From: Dysosmobacter segnis
Lineage (GTDB): Bacteria; Bacillota; Clostridia; Oscillospirales; Oscillospiraceae
Assembly: GCF_014297285.1 (NCBI RefSeq)
Contig: NZ_JACOQI010000016.1
Location: forward strand, 8,110 to 72,109
Direction of reading: 5' to 3'
DNA: 64,000 nt
This document shows positions 1 to 9,008 of the stretch, one piece after another (position 1 is the stretch's first letter; each line of letters opens with the position of its first letter). The position numbers and the translations under genes were made by a program. The notes beneath the pieces were generated by a model. The model saw only the letters and a program-made list of their open reading frames with translations. It had not been told where the DNA came from and did not search any database.

Positions 1-2
1 TG

Positions 3-3000
3 AAGCGCGAAGGCCTGATTCCCAAGAAAATCGACGACATCCTGTATGCACTTCGCAAAACGCGAAACGATGCGGTCCATGCGGGTGCAGACTCTGTGGA
101 GGATGCAAAAACGCTGCTCTCTATGACCTATAACCTTGCGGTTTGGTTCATGGAAGTATATGGCGACTGGGGATATATTGCCCCTGCGTTTGTCATGCCT
201 GAAAATGTGGTGCAGCCGGACTATGAGTCCATCATTAAAGAGCAGGAGGAAAAGATTGTTGCACTCTCCAAGCAGGTCGATGCGGTATCCACCGCAGCAT
301 CGTCCAAGACATCCAAGGAACGTGCGGAAAAGGGTGAAACCGCATCCGAGAGCATGGATCTTTCCGAGGCTGAAACCCGCTATCTGATTGACGAGCAGTT
401 CCGTAAATTCGACTGGGAAGCCGACACCAATAATCTGCGTTACTCCAGGGGAACCCGTCCGCAGAAAGGGAGAAATCTTGCCATTGCTGAGTGGCCCACT
501 GATTCTACTGTCGGCAAGAACGGTTATGCAGATTATGCTCTGTTTGTGGGACTGAAGCTCGTGGGCATCGTGGAAGCAAAGAAAGCCGCTATTGACATTC
601 CGTCTGTAATTGACCACCAGTGCAAGGAATATGCCAAGGGTATTAAAGCTGAACATAAGGACTACGTTATCGGCCAGTGGGGTGCATATAAAGTCCCCTT
701 TGTTTTTGCTACCAATGGCCGTAAATATCTGAAGCAAATCGAAACCAAATCCGGTATCTGGTGTCTGGATTTGCGTAGTGGAGCAAATGCCCCCAAGGCT
801 CTGCAAGGCTGGATCAGTCCCCAAGGTCTGATGGAGCAACTCGAAAAGGATATTGCCGCCGCCAATGCCGCGCTCCAGAACACTCCCTTTGATTTACTGC
901 GCGATCCGGATGGATTGAACCTACGCAAATATCAGATCAGCGCTATCGAAGCAGCGGAGCAGGCTGTCATTGACGGCAAACAGACTGTTTTGCTTTCCAT
1001 GGCAACTGGTACCGGCAAGACCCGTACTATCCTTGGTATGATCTACCGCTTTATCAAGAGTGACCGTTTTAAGCGTGTCCTGTTCCTCGTGGACCGCACT
1101 GCGCTTGGCGAACAGGCCGAGGATGTTTTCAAGGAAGTCAAAATCGAAGAATTGATGACCTTAGATTCCATATATAACATCAAGGGTCTGGATGAAAAGG
1201 AAATCGATAAGGAAACCAAGATACATATCGCTACAGTACAGAGCTTGGTCAAACGGATTCTCTATCCCGAAAACGATACTATGCCCTCCGTTACTGACTA
1301 TGATTTGATCGTGGTGGACGAAGCGCACAGAGGCTACATTCTGGACAAAGAAATGAGCGAGACGGAAATGCTCTACCGTAACCAGGATGACTATATCAGC
1401 AAATACCGCACCGTCATCGAATATTTCGATGCAGTGAAGATTGCCTTGACCGCGACCCCGGCACTCCACACAACCGAAATCTTTGGCAAGCCTGTCTTCA
1501 ACTATTCCTACCGTGAAGCCGTGATTGACGGTTATCTGGTAGATCATGATGCGCCACACAATATCCGCACAAAACTGCGTGTTGAGGGTATCAACTATCA
1601 GAAGGGCGAACAGCTTGCTATTTACGACCCGGTTACCGGCGAAGTTCTCAATAGCGCTGAGCTGGAAGATGATATGAAGTTTGAAATTGACACCTTCAAT
1701 CGCCAAGTTATTACGGAGAACTTCAACCGGACCGTCCTCGAAGAAATCGCCTGGGACTTCAATCCGGATGGTCAGGGCAAGACCCTTATTTATGCTGTTG
1801 ATGACAACCATGCTGACCTCATCGTAAAGATTTTGAAGGAAATCTACGCAGAGGGCGGCGTTGACAACGATACCGTCATGAAGATCACCGGAAGCGTGGC
1901 AGGCGGCAACAAGAAGAAAATCTCCGAAGCAATCAAGCGTTTCAAGAACGAGTCTTTGCCTAAAATCGTGGTTACGGTTGACCTTCTGACCACTGGTATT
2001 GATGTGCCGGAGATCACCACCTTGGTATTTATGCGTCGCATCAAATCCCGCATCCTTTTTGAGCAGATGTTAGGCCGTGCCACCAGACTGTGCCCCTCCA
2101 TCGGTAAGACGCATTTCGAGATTTATGACCCCGTGGGTGTGTACGAATCCTTGCAGGATGTCAGCAACATGAAGCCGGTTGTCACCAATCCTTCCACCAG
2201 CTTTGAAGATTTGATGAAGGGGCTGGAGGTAGCAGCCACCGATGAGCAGCTTGCCTATCAGATCGACCTGATCGTTGCCAAGCTGCAGCGCAAGCGCCGC
2301 AATGTAAGTAAAAAGGCACTGGAGCAGTTTGCCTACCTTACCGGTGGCAAGGATTTGGGCGTCTTTGCAGAACACCTTAACAGCAGCACAATCAAGGAGG
2401 CCACCGCTGAACTGCTGGGACATCGTGAGGCGTTCTCCGTGCTGGACAAGGACAGGACCCACCGCAAGCGCCCGGTTGTCATTGATAATCATGAGGACGA
2501 GCTGATTGACCACACCCGCGGTTACGGCGAAGGCCAGAAGCCAGAGGACTATCTGGAAGCATTCAGGGAGTTCATCAACAACAATATAAATGCCATCGCA
2601 GCTCTGCGCACGGTATGTACCAGACCTTCCGAACTCACCAGGGAAGCCCTCAAGAGCCTAAAGCTGGAGCTTGACCGCCATGACTTCACGGAGAAGCGGT
2701 TGAACTCCGCATGGAATGAGATGACCAATCAGGACATTGTGGCCGATATTATTGCCTTTATCCGCCAACAGGCTCTCGGTTCTGCGCTTGTAGGGCATGA
2801 GCAGAGAGTAAAGCACGCATTTGCAAAGTTGAGAATGAACCATGAATTCAACAAGACACAGTTAGAATGGCTCAAACGGATCGAGAAGGTTCTGTTGGAA
2901 GAGAGCGTTCTTGATGAACAAATTTTTGAAGTTGGCGCATTTAAGAATGCGGGTGGCTTTACGATTATTGACCGCCGTTTTGGTGGGAAGCTTCGTGAGA

Positions 3001-3053
3001 TCATGACGGAGCTCAATGAGTATCTCTATGACGATGGAGGAAGCGTAGCGTGA
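3..3053 (+). CDS. hsdR: Type I restriction enzyme R subunit (HsdR), 5' end outside window
   Basis: ATP-dependent translocase and endonuclease subunit of type I system 1. The frame is open from base 3, and the residues before the first GTG (base 96) continue a DUF4145-like helix (RNDAVHAGAD then AKTLLSMTYNLAVWFMEVYG), so the true start lies upstream and the N terminus is cut by the window. After that come a nuclease-like core (DYALF...GIVEAKK, near 530-580), Walker A (ATGTGKT, near 1003), a DEAH box (near 1317), SF2 helicase motifs (TGIDVPE, QMLGRATR) and an EcoEI-type C-terminal region. It overlaps hsdM by 4 bp, indicating translational coupling. Family assignment is firm. Confidence 0.95.
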   Translation, partial: KREGLIPKKIDDILYALRKTRNDAVHAGADSVEDAKTLLSMTYNLAVWFMEVYGDWGYIAPAFVMPENVVQPDYESIIKEQEEKIVALSKQVDAVSTAASSKTSKERAEKGETASESMDLSEAETRYLIDEQFRKFDWEADTNNLRYSRGTRPQKGRNLAIAEWPTDSTVGKNGYADYALFVGLKLVGIVEAKKAAIDIPSVIDHQCKEYAKGIKAEHKDYVIGQWGAYKVPFVFATNGRKYLKQIETKSGIWCLDLRSGANAPKALQGWISPQGLMEQLEKDIAAANAALQNTPFDLLRDPDGLNLRKYQISAIEAAEQAVIDGKQTVLLSMATGTGKTRTILGMIYRFIKSDRFKRVLFLVDRTALGEQAEDVFKEVKIEELMTLDSIYNIKGLDEKEIDKETKIHIATVQSLVKRILYPENDTMPSVTDYDLIVVDEAHRGYILDKEMSETEMLYRNQDDYISKYRTVIEYFDAVKIALTATPALHTTEIFGKPVFNYSYREAVIDGYLVDHDAPHNIRTKLRVEGINYQKGEQLAIYDPVTGEVLNSAELEDDMKFEIDTFNRQVITENFNRTVLEEIAWDFNPDGQGKTLIYAVDDNHADLIVKILKEIYAEGGVDNDTVMKITGSVAGGNKKKISEAIKRFKNESLPKIVVTVDLLTTGIDVPEITTLVFMRRIKSRILFEQMLGRATRLCPSIGKTHFEIYDPVGVYESLQDVSNMKPVVTNPSTSFEDLMKGLEVAATDEQLAYQIDLIVAKLQRKRRNVSKKALEQFAYLTGGKDLGVFAEHLNSSTIKEATAELLGHREAFSVLDKDRTHRKRPVVIDNHEDELIDHTRGYGEGQKPEDYLEAFREFINNNINAIAALRTVCTRPSELTREALKSLKLELDRHDFTEKRLNSAWNEMTNQDIVADIIAFIRQQALGSALVGHEQRVKHAFAKLRMNHEFNKTQLEWLKRIEKVLLEESVLDEQIFEVGAFKNAGGFTIIDRRFGGKLREIMTELNEYLYDDGGSVA

Positions 3054-4480
3054 ACAATCAGGAAATCGTAGCAAAACTATGGAATCTCTGCAATGTATTA
3101 CGGGATGACGGTATTACATATCATCAGTATGTAACGGAACTGACCTATATCCTGTTTCTTAAGATGTGCAAGGAAACCGGCACTGAAGGGGCTATCCCGG
3201 AACAGTATCGTTGGGACAAGCTCCTTGCCAAACAGGGCGTTGAACTGAAGAAATTTTACAAAGAACTGCTGGAGCATTTGGGCGAGAGCTGTACTGGCCG
3301 CGTCCGGGAAATCTATCAGGGTGCCCAGAGCAACATCGACGAGCCAAAGAATCTGGAGAAGATCATCCAGACCATCGACCAGTTTGACTGGTACACCGCC
3401 AAGGAGGAGGGGCTGGGCAATCTGTATGAAGGCCTCTTGGAAAAGAACGCAAATGAGAAAAAGTCCGGTGCCGGGCAGTATTTTACGCCCCGCGTTCTCA
3501 TCAATGTCATGACCCGACTTATTGCCCCCCAGCCCGGTGAGAGGTGCAACGACCCAGCCTGTGGTACTTTTGGCTTTATGATCGCTGCTGACCGCTATGT
3601 CAAGGACCACACCGATGACCTGTTTGAACTGCCTGTGGATCAGCAGGAGTTCCAACGTACTCAGGCATTTTCTGGCTGCGAATTGGTACATGATACTCAC
3701 CGTCTGGCTCTAATGAACGCTATGCTGCATGATATTAACGGCCCCATCTATCTTGGTGATACACTGTCCAACTTTGGTAAGGAAATGAAAGGCTATGATG
3801 TCGTTTTGACAAATCCGCCCTTCGGCACCAAGAAAGGAGGAGAACGTGCTACCCGTGACGACTTTACTTTCCCCACCAGCAACAAACAGTTGAACTTCCT
3901 GCAGCACATCTACCGTAGCTTGAATAAGCACGGCGGCGCTCGTGCGGCAGTTGTTCTGCCAGACAACGTTCTGTTTGCTGACGGCGATGGTGAGCGCATC
4001 CGCCGCGACCTGATGGAGAAGTGCAACCTGCATACCATTCTTCGCCTGCCCACCGGCATTTTCTATGCTCAGGGCGTCAAAACCAATGTGCTGTTTTTTA
4101 CCCGTGGCCGCGAGGACAAAGGCAATACCCGTGAGATTTGGTTCTATGATCTGCGCTCCGATATGCCCTCCTTCGGCAAAACTAACCCTCTGAAAGAAAG
4201 CCATTTTGACGAGTTCGTTGAATGCTATAAGGATGGTGACCTGTCTGCTCGTACTGAAACCTACAGCGCGGACAATCCCAACGGCAGATGGCGTAAGTTC
4301 ACCTACGAGGAGATCTTGGCCCGTGACAAGACCAGTCTGGATATCACCTGGATGAAGTCTGACAACGGAACCGAGGACTATACTCTCTCTGAACTGCTGG
4401 AACAGATCAAGGAAAAGTCCACCAACATCGCCAAGGCCGTGGCTGCTCTGGAAGAATTGATTGGCGAGGTAGATGAATAA
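3050..4480 (+). CDS. hsdM: Type I DNA N6-adenine methyltransferase subunit (HsdM)
   Basis: Modification subunit of type I system 1, 476 aa, a normal HsdM length. It begins with GTG overlapping the hsdR stop. The N-terminal helical HsdM domain (about residues 1-130) is followed by the Rossmann methylase with SAM motif I (DPACGTFGF, near residue 168) and catalytic motif IV (NPPFGTKK, near 260). With two HsdM and one HsdS it would methylate the two half-sites chosen by HsdS; with HsdR it forms the nuclease. The last base of its stop codon is the first base of the hsdS start, so all three are one operon. Any change of specificity would come from the downstream shuffling locus, not from this gene. 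Confidence 0.96.
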   Translation: MNNQEIVAKLWNLCNVLRDDGITYHQYVTELTYILFLKMCKETGTEGAIPEQYRWDKLLAKQGVELKKFYKELLEHLGESCTGRVREIYQGAQSNIDEPKNLEKIIQTIDQFDWYTAKEEGLGNLYEGLLEKNANEKKSGAGQYFTPRVLINVMTRLIAPQPGERCNDPACGTFGFMIAADRYVKDHTDDLFELPVDQQEFQRTQAFSGCELVHDTHRLALMNAMLHDINGPIYLGDTLSNFGKEMKGYDVVLTNPPFGTKKGGERATRDDFTFPTSNKQLNFLQHIYRSLNKHGGARAAVVLPDNVLFADGDGERIRRDLMEKCNLHTILRLPTGIFYAQGVKTNVLFFTRGREDKGNTREIWFYDLRSDMPSFGKTNPLKESHFDEFVECYKDGDLSARTETYSADNPNGRWRKFTYEEILARDKTSLDITWMKSDNGTEDYTLSELLEQIKEKSTNIAKAVAALEELIGEVDE

Positions 4481-6051
4481 TGGATACGAAAGCATTACGG
4501 CAAAAAATCCTTGACCTCGCTATCCGAGGCAAGTTAGTGCCACAAGACCCGAACGACGAACCTGCATCCGTGTTGTTGGGACGTATTCGCCAGCAGAAGC
4601 AACAGATGGTCAAGGAGGGCAAGCTCAAGCCCAAGGATATTAAGAACGATTCCGTTATCTTTGTCGGTGAGGATAATTTGCATTATGAGAAGTTCGCTGA
4701 CGGAAGCGTGAAATGCATTGAGGATGAGATACCATTTGAGCTGCCTGATGGCTGGGCGTGGTCAAGACTTGGTGCAGTTGCAGAAGCGATTGGCGACGGC
4801 GATCACCAACCTCCTCCGCAAACATCTTTCGGCGTTCCTTTTCTTGTGATTTCAAATGTTTCTGGGGGCCGGTTATCTTTTGAAAACACGCGTTTTGTCA
4901 GCAAAGAATATTTCAGCCAACTACCCGAAACTCGCAAGCCGCGAAATGGTGATTTGCTTTTTACGGTTACTGGCTCCTATGGGATTCCGGTCTTGATAGA
5001 TTCAGATGATAAATTCTGTTTCCAGCGACATATTGCAATAGTTCGTCCGTGCACCATTTCGAATCGTTATCTCTATGTCATACTCGGGTCATCATATGTA
5101 AAGTCTATCTGTGATGCTAAGGCTACTGGCACGGCACAAAAGACGGTTGGACTTGCGACACTAAGAGAACTTCTCATTCCCGTAGCGCCCTATAAGGAGC
5201 AGATGCAGATTTACGCGCAGACGCAAGATGCGCTAAGTATTGTCGATAGTGTATCCTCAGATAAAGAAGATTTGCTAAACATAATTGAGAGCGCAAAGGC
5301 GAAAATCCTCGACCTTGCTATCCGAGGCCAGCTTGTACCACAGGACCCTACTGACGAGCCTGCTTCTGTCCTGTTAGAACGAATCCGAGCAGAGAAAGAA
5401 GAACTCATCAAGCAGGGCAAAATCAAGCGAGACAAGAAGGAATCCGTCATCTTCCGTGGTGAGGATAACTCTTATTATCTCAAAACTGGAGAATTGGTGG
5501 AGTCGCTGGAGGACTGGGATTTCGAAGAACTCCCCGGCGGTTGGAGTGTATGCTGCCTTGGAGAGCTGTGCGACTACGGTAACTGTACTAATATTGATAC
5601 CGCTGATATCGCTGATTCTGCGTGGATATTGGATCTTGAAGATATCGAAAAAAATTCCGGTATTGTTCTACAAAAAGTACGCCAAGGCGAACGCAATGCA
5701 GGAAGCACAAAGCATCGTTTCCATAAAGGTCAGGTGTTGTACAGCAAACTTCGTCCTTATCTGAACAAGGTAGTCTTAGCTGATGAAGATGGATATTGCA
5801 CCTCTGAGATTTTGCCATTAGAGTTTGAGTGGAATATACTTCCGCAGTATGCACGCTACTTTTTGATGTCCCCAACATTTTTGAGATATGCCAACAAGTG
5901 TTCATATGGCGTGAAGATGCCGCGCCTCGGAACAGCAGACGGGAAGAAAGCTATAATTCTTGTTCCTCCGCTTGAGGAGCAGAAACGAATCGTTATAGCA
6001 ATTGAGCAGACTTTTTCCCAACTTGCTTTTATCACAGAAAACCTATCCTAA
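4480..6051 (+). CDS. hsdS: Type I specificity subunit (HsdS), expressed copy of an invertible locus
   Basis: DNA-recognition subunit of system 1, 523 aa. Two target-recognition domains (about residues 85-260 and 345-520) are separated and preceded by conserved helices of the form KILDLAIRG(K/Q)LVPQDP. Only this copy has the N-terminal conserved segment and a start coupled to hsdM, so it is the expression locus. Both conserved segments are copied in inverted orientation in the silent gene at 7.5-8.9 kb, placed so that inversion would swap one or both recognition domains. A terminator hairpin follows. The resulting half-site sequences cannot be read from the DNA. Confidence 0.95.
   Translation: MDTKALRQKILDLAIRGKLVPQDPNDEPASVLLGRIRQQKQQMVKEGKLKPKDIKNDSVIFVGEDNLHYEKFADGSVKCIEDEIPFELPDGWAWSRLGAVAEAIGDGDHQPPPQTSFGVPFLVISNVSGGRLSFENTRFVSKEYFSQLPETRKPRNGDLLFTVTGSYGIPVLIDSDDKFCFQRHIAIVRPCTISNRYLYVILGSSYVKSICDAKATGTAQKTVGLATLRELLIPVAPYKEQMQIYAQTQDALSIVDSVSSDKEDLLNIIESAKAKILDLAIRGQLVPQDPTDEPASVLLERIRAEKEELIKQGKIKRDKKESVIFRGEDNSYYLKTGELVESLEDWDFEELPGGWSVCCLGELCDYGNCTNIDTADIADSAWILDLEDIEKNSGIVLQKVRQGERNAGSTKHRFHKGQVLYSKLRPYLNKVVLADEDGYCTSEILPLEFEWNILPQYARYFLMSPTFLRYANKCSYGVKMPRLGTADGKKAIILVPPLEEQKRIVIAIEQTFSQLAFITENLS
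4672..4702 (+). repeat. Inverted repeat IR1, left copy (partner 8900-8930)
   Basis: A 31-bp perfect inverted repeat that continues with a few mismatches for about 60 bp. It lies at the 5' edge of recognition domain 1 of hsdS, in the segment encoding DNLHYEKFAD, and matches the same edge in the silent copy. Recombination across the pair would exchange whole recognition modules. Confidence 0.9.
5434..5478 (+). repeat. Inverted repeat IR2, left copy (partner 8121-8165)
   Basis: A 45-bp perfect inverted repeat inside a roughly 180-bp segment of high similarity. It encodes the central conserved linker (KKESVIFRGEDNSYY). Inversion between the copies would exchange only the second recognition domain of hsdS with that of the silent gene. 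Confidence 0.9.
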
Positions 6052-6053
6052 TC

Positions 6054-6083
6054 AACAGCCGCCTTCGAAAGAAGGCGGCTGTT
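6054..6083. terminator. Bidirectional terminator between hsdS and recombinase
   Basis: A 13-bp perfect stem (AACAGCCGCCTTC) with a GAAA loop just after the hsdS stop and just before the end of the convergent recombinase gene. It can serve both strands. Confidence 0.85.
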
Positions 6084-6087
6084 TCCC

Positions 6088-6897
6088 TTACCATGTGACG
6101 ATTTTATCCACCAGCGCCCGCTGTTCGCTGGCAGTCCTACGAAGGTAGATGCGGGTCGTTTCAATACTCTCATGGCCCATCAAATCCGCCAAGAGAGCAA
6201 TGTCATTGTACTTCTCCAGAAAATTCTTGGCGTACCGGTGCCGAAAGGAGTGCGGATACACAACCTTTTTATCCAGTCCATATTTGTCTGCATAGTTTTT
6301 GAGCTGTTGTGATATTCCGCGGGTGGTGATGCGCTCACCATAGCGATTCAAAAACAAATAGCCGGAGGAACGGTGTGTTTCCTCCAGCCATTCAAGAGTT
6401 TCCGTCCTCAACTTTTTGGGTACGTATAACCTGCGCAGTTTTCCTCCCTTGGTGTACAGATCAAAGTAGCCGAGCTCCACATGCTCGATTTTGATTTGGA
6501 TGAGTTCGCTGACGCGAGCGCCGGTGGCAGCCAGATACCAAACCACGAAGTACCACTCCATGTTACAGTCCTTCTTGAGCTGCTTTTTCAGAAAGTTGTA
6601 ATCGGCATTGCTGATCACATTCTCCAGAAAGTTCTTCTGCTGTACCTTCACAGCTTTGAGCCGCAGACGATCCTTGTGCAAGAATTCCAGATACTTGTTC
6701 ATTGCCTGGATACGCAAGTTGACGGTCTTGGGCTTGAAGAATTCCATCAGATACCCTTTGTAGGCCAGCAGGTTTTCCTTGTTGACCTCATCGTAGTGGG
6801 CATGATAAAAATCGACCGTCCAGAGATAGGAATGGATGGTGTTTTCCGAAAGATTGCTCTTTCTTAGGTGTTGCTCAAATGTTTCGTTTGTCCTCAT
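6088..6897 (-). CDS. Tyrosine site-specific recombinase of the hsdS invertible locus
   Basis: XerC/D-like tyrosine recombinase, 269 aa, with a SAM-like N-terminal domain (about 1-100) and a catalytic domain. Visible catalytic residues are Arg in TGARVSEL, Lys in the TKGGKLRR strand, HSFRHRY, the late His in LMGHES, and the nucleophile Tyr in TRIYLRR. The ATG at 6897 follows GGGAGG. It lies inside the hsdS cassette array and is transcribed against hsdS, as in known phase-variable type I loci, so it is inferred to drive the inversions. A TATAAT (6943-6948, minus strand) is its likely -10; the matching -35 position would fall in the 20-bp repeat starting at 6967. Confidence 0.92.
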   Translation of the reverse strand: MRTNETFEQHLRKSNLSENTIHSYLWTVDFYHAHYDEVNKENLLAYKGYLMEFFKPKTVNLRIQAMNKYLEFLHKDRLRLKAVKVQQKNFLENVISNADYNFLKKQLKKDCNMEWYFVVWYLAATGARVSELIQIKIEHVELGYFDLYTKGGKLRRLYVPKKLRTETLEWLEETHRSSGYLFLNRYGERITTRGISQQLKNYADKYGLDKKVVYPHSFRHRYAKNFLEKYNDIALLADLMGHESIETTRIYLRRTASEQRALVDKIVTW

Positions 6898-6958
6898 AAA
6901 AGGTGCCTCCCAATAATGTTTTTGCGAAATTATCGCGCCAATATTATAGGGGAAATAT

Positions 6959-7555
6959 GTGACTATCTCTTATTATGAGAAGATGGCTGATGGAAAGCTG
7001 CATTGTCTTGATGATCAGCTGCCTTTTGAGCTTCCTGATGGTTGGGAGTGGTGCAATCTTTCTATGATCGGCACAACAAACATTGGGCTCACATATCGTC
7101 CGACTGATATAGAGCCAGGTGGCATCATGGTTTTGCGTTCGTGCAACATTGTTAACGACCAAGTTGACTTGAGCGGCTTGGTTCGTGTTAAAACCACTGT
7201 CAGAGAAAATCAATTTGCACAGAAGAATGATATTTTGATTTGTGCCCGAAATGGGAGCAGGTCGCTTGTAGGTAAATGTGCGCTAATTCCAGATTTGAGA
7301 GAACCCGCATCCTTTGGCGCATTCATGGCGATATATAGGACAGAGTATTTTGAGTTTATCGTGCATTACCTTCGTTCAAGTTTCTTTAGAAGTGTATTCG
7401 ATGACAGCAATTCCACTGCTATCAATCAACTTACGCAGGATATGCTAAAGCGGGCTATTGTCCCACTTCCTCCGTTATCTGAACAACGCAGAATTGTTGA
7501 AGCAATTGGTGCAATGCTTTTTGAACTCAATCAAATAGAAAAGAGCCTCAGTTGA
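6959..7555 (+). CDS. Silent HsdS half-gene (single recognition domain cassette)
   Basis: 198 codons encoding one recognition domain with the usual entry (YYEKMADGKLHCLDDQ, LPFELPDGWEW) and exit helix (LPPLSEQRRIVEAI). The N-terminal conserved region and the first recognition domain are absent, and the GTG start is fortuitous. It matches position-2 domains, so it is a third alternative for the C-terminal half of HsdS. It could be mobilised through the 20-bp repeat shared with the neighbouring silent gene. It could be weakly translated on its own, as half-HsdS proteins can dimerise, but no clear promoter is visible. Confidence 0.8.
   Translation: MTISYYEKMADGKLHCLDDQLPFELPDGWEWCNLSMIGTTNIGLTYRPTDIEPGGIMVLRSCNIVNDQVDLSGLVRVKTTVRENQFAQKNDILICARNGSRSLVGKCALIPDLREPASFGAFMAIYRTEYFEFIVHYLRSSFFRSVFDDSNSTAINQLTQDMLKRAIVPLPPLSEQRRIVEAIGAMLFELNQIEKSLS
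6967..6986 (+). repeat. Inverted repeat IR3, left copy (partner 8111-8130)
   Basis: A perfect 20-bp inverted repeat, CTCTTATTATGAGAAGATGG, at the 5' edges of the two convergent second-domain cassettes. Inversion would swap which cassette sits beside the silent first domain. Confidence 0.8.
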
Positions 7556-7564
7556 GGCTCTTTT
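7539..7564. terminator. Palindrome at the convergent ends of two hsdS cassettes
   Basis: AAAAGAGCCTCA, GT, TGAGGCTCTTTT: a 12-bp perfect palindrome that encodes the last residues (EKSL) of both convergent cassettes. It can terminate transcription either way and also provides matching 3' edges for cassette exchange. Confidence 0.75.
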
Positions 7565-9008
7565 CCACATTCTCGACCAGAGTGAACACCGTTTTCAGTT
7601 TGGCGCAAATGGTTTGCTGTTCTCCTATCGGCGGTACCGGGTAGAGCCAATTTTCTATGTTGTCCTTGCTTATAGACGGAGAATTATCTCCCTTCATATA
7701 CTGATTCAGACCATTGACTACATAACCCGATATCATCAGGAAAAACATAAATTCGGGCAGCAACACACCGTTGGAGTTGCAGACATAGAAACCGGTCGAT
7801 GCGATACAGTTGCTATGTTTCTCCTCAACAAATGCAATATTTTCAAGATATGGTCTGACCAACGAAAACAAAACACTTCCATCTTTTACAGCACGGCTCG
7901 CCCGACTTGGAGCATCAGACACTGGAAGGTGCTTTGCGTCCTTGATGCAATGGAGTCGATTGTCGATGGCGTCAATGTCGATATAGTCGAAAAAATCGCC
8001 CTGGGGCTTTGTGCTTCCCAGACCTTCAAAGCAAGAATAACCTCTGCACCAGGCCCAACTCTCAGGCAATTCAAAGGGTATCTCGTCATCGATATTCACA
8101 ACCTTGCCCCCCATCTTCTCATAATAAGAGTTATCCTCACCACGGAAGATGACGGATTCCTTCTTATCCCGCTTGATCTTGCCCTGCTTGATGAGTTCTT
8201 CTTTCTCTGCACGGATGCGTTCAAGCAGGACAGAAGCAGGCTCGTCATCCGGGTCTTGCGGCACAAGCTGGCCGCGAATGGCGAGATCAAGGATTTTGGA
8301 TTTGGCCTTTATTACATAATCAGCCAATGCCGCTTTATCATCTTCTATAGTGGAAACGACAGACTCAGCGCTGCCAGTAGAAGACATTATTCTATCGATT
8401 TGCTGGATAGGGGGAATCGGGAGTAATACCTTTTGGAATTCATCGAAATTTACATTTTCGACGGTTGTACCTGACTTGGTATATTTGAGCAATAACTGTG
8501 TCTCCATCCCCTTTAGACATACATAGATATATTCTGCGAGCTGCGGCATATACAGTATAATAGCCTTAAGGTCCTGATTAATGGTTGCGCATTCTTTAAG
8601 AATGGCTACTGGCAATGTGTGTCGTAGAATTCCGCTACGAGTGACCAATAGCAATGTGTCTGGCTGGTACATCTGCATTTGCTCTGCGCCCAAGGTGCTT
8701 AAGCGCAGCTGCGAGGAAGTTATATATTTACTTTTCATATCTTTGGATGTTACCCAAAGAATATCCCCATCCCAATATTCCGAACGAGAAGTTGAAGGTG
8801 TTTTTCCTCCGGAAAATGAAGCAAGGTTAGATAAACGTTCCCATGCCCAACCATCTGGCAACTCAAACGGTATCTCATCCTCAATGCATTTTACGCTGTC
8901 GTCAGCGAACTTCTCATAATGCAAATTATCGCCATATGACAAGGGGGAGTAAAGCACTTGCGGTGCTTCACTCCCTCTTTCGCAGTCATTGATTTTCCTG
9001 CGCCCCAT
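7548..9008 (-). CDS. Silent inverted HsdS gene with two recognition domains
   Basis: Encodes two recognition domains different from those in the expressed hsdS, joined by the same central linker (KILDLAIRGQLVPQDP). Homology begins only at about 8930 (DNLHYEKFAD). The 25 residues before that derive from a terminator and from the end of the neighbouring gene, so the N-terminal conserved helix is missing and the apparent start is not credible. It is therefore a storage copy. The 8900-8930 and 8121-8165 repeats allow exchange of both domains or only the second with the expressed gene. Confidence 0.85.
   Translation of the reverse strand: MGRRKINDCERGSEAPQVLYSPLSYGDNLHYEKFADDSVKCIEDEIPFELPDGWAWERLSNLASFSGGKTPSTSRSEYWDGDILWVTSKDMKSKYITSSQLRLSTLGAEQMQMYQPDTLLLVTRSGILRHTLPVAILKECATINQDLKAIILYMPQLAEYIYVCLKGMETQLLLKYTKSGTTVENVNFDEFQKVLLPIPPIQQIDRIMSSTGSAESVVSTIEDDKAALADYVIKAKSKILDLAIRGQLVPQDPDDEPASVLLERIRAEKEELIKQGKIKRDKKESVIFRGEDNSYYEKMGGKVVNIDDEIPFELPESWAWCRGYSCFEGLGSTKPQGDFFDYIDIDAIDNRLHCIKDAKHLPVSDAPSRASRAVKDGSVLFSLVRPYLENIAFVEEKHSNCIASTGFYVCNSNGVLLPEFMFFLMISGYVVNGLNQYMKGDNSPSISKDNIENWLYPVPPIGEQQTICAKLKTVFTLVENVEKSLN
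8945..8975. terminator. Hairpin downstream of the sigma-like gene
   Basis: GGGAGT, A, AAGCAC pairs with GTGCTT, C, ACTCCC around TTGCG (13 positions, one mismatch). It marks the end of the minus-strand gene that stops at 8986 and the right edge of the hsdS array. There is no clear U-run. Confidence 0.5.
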
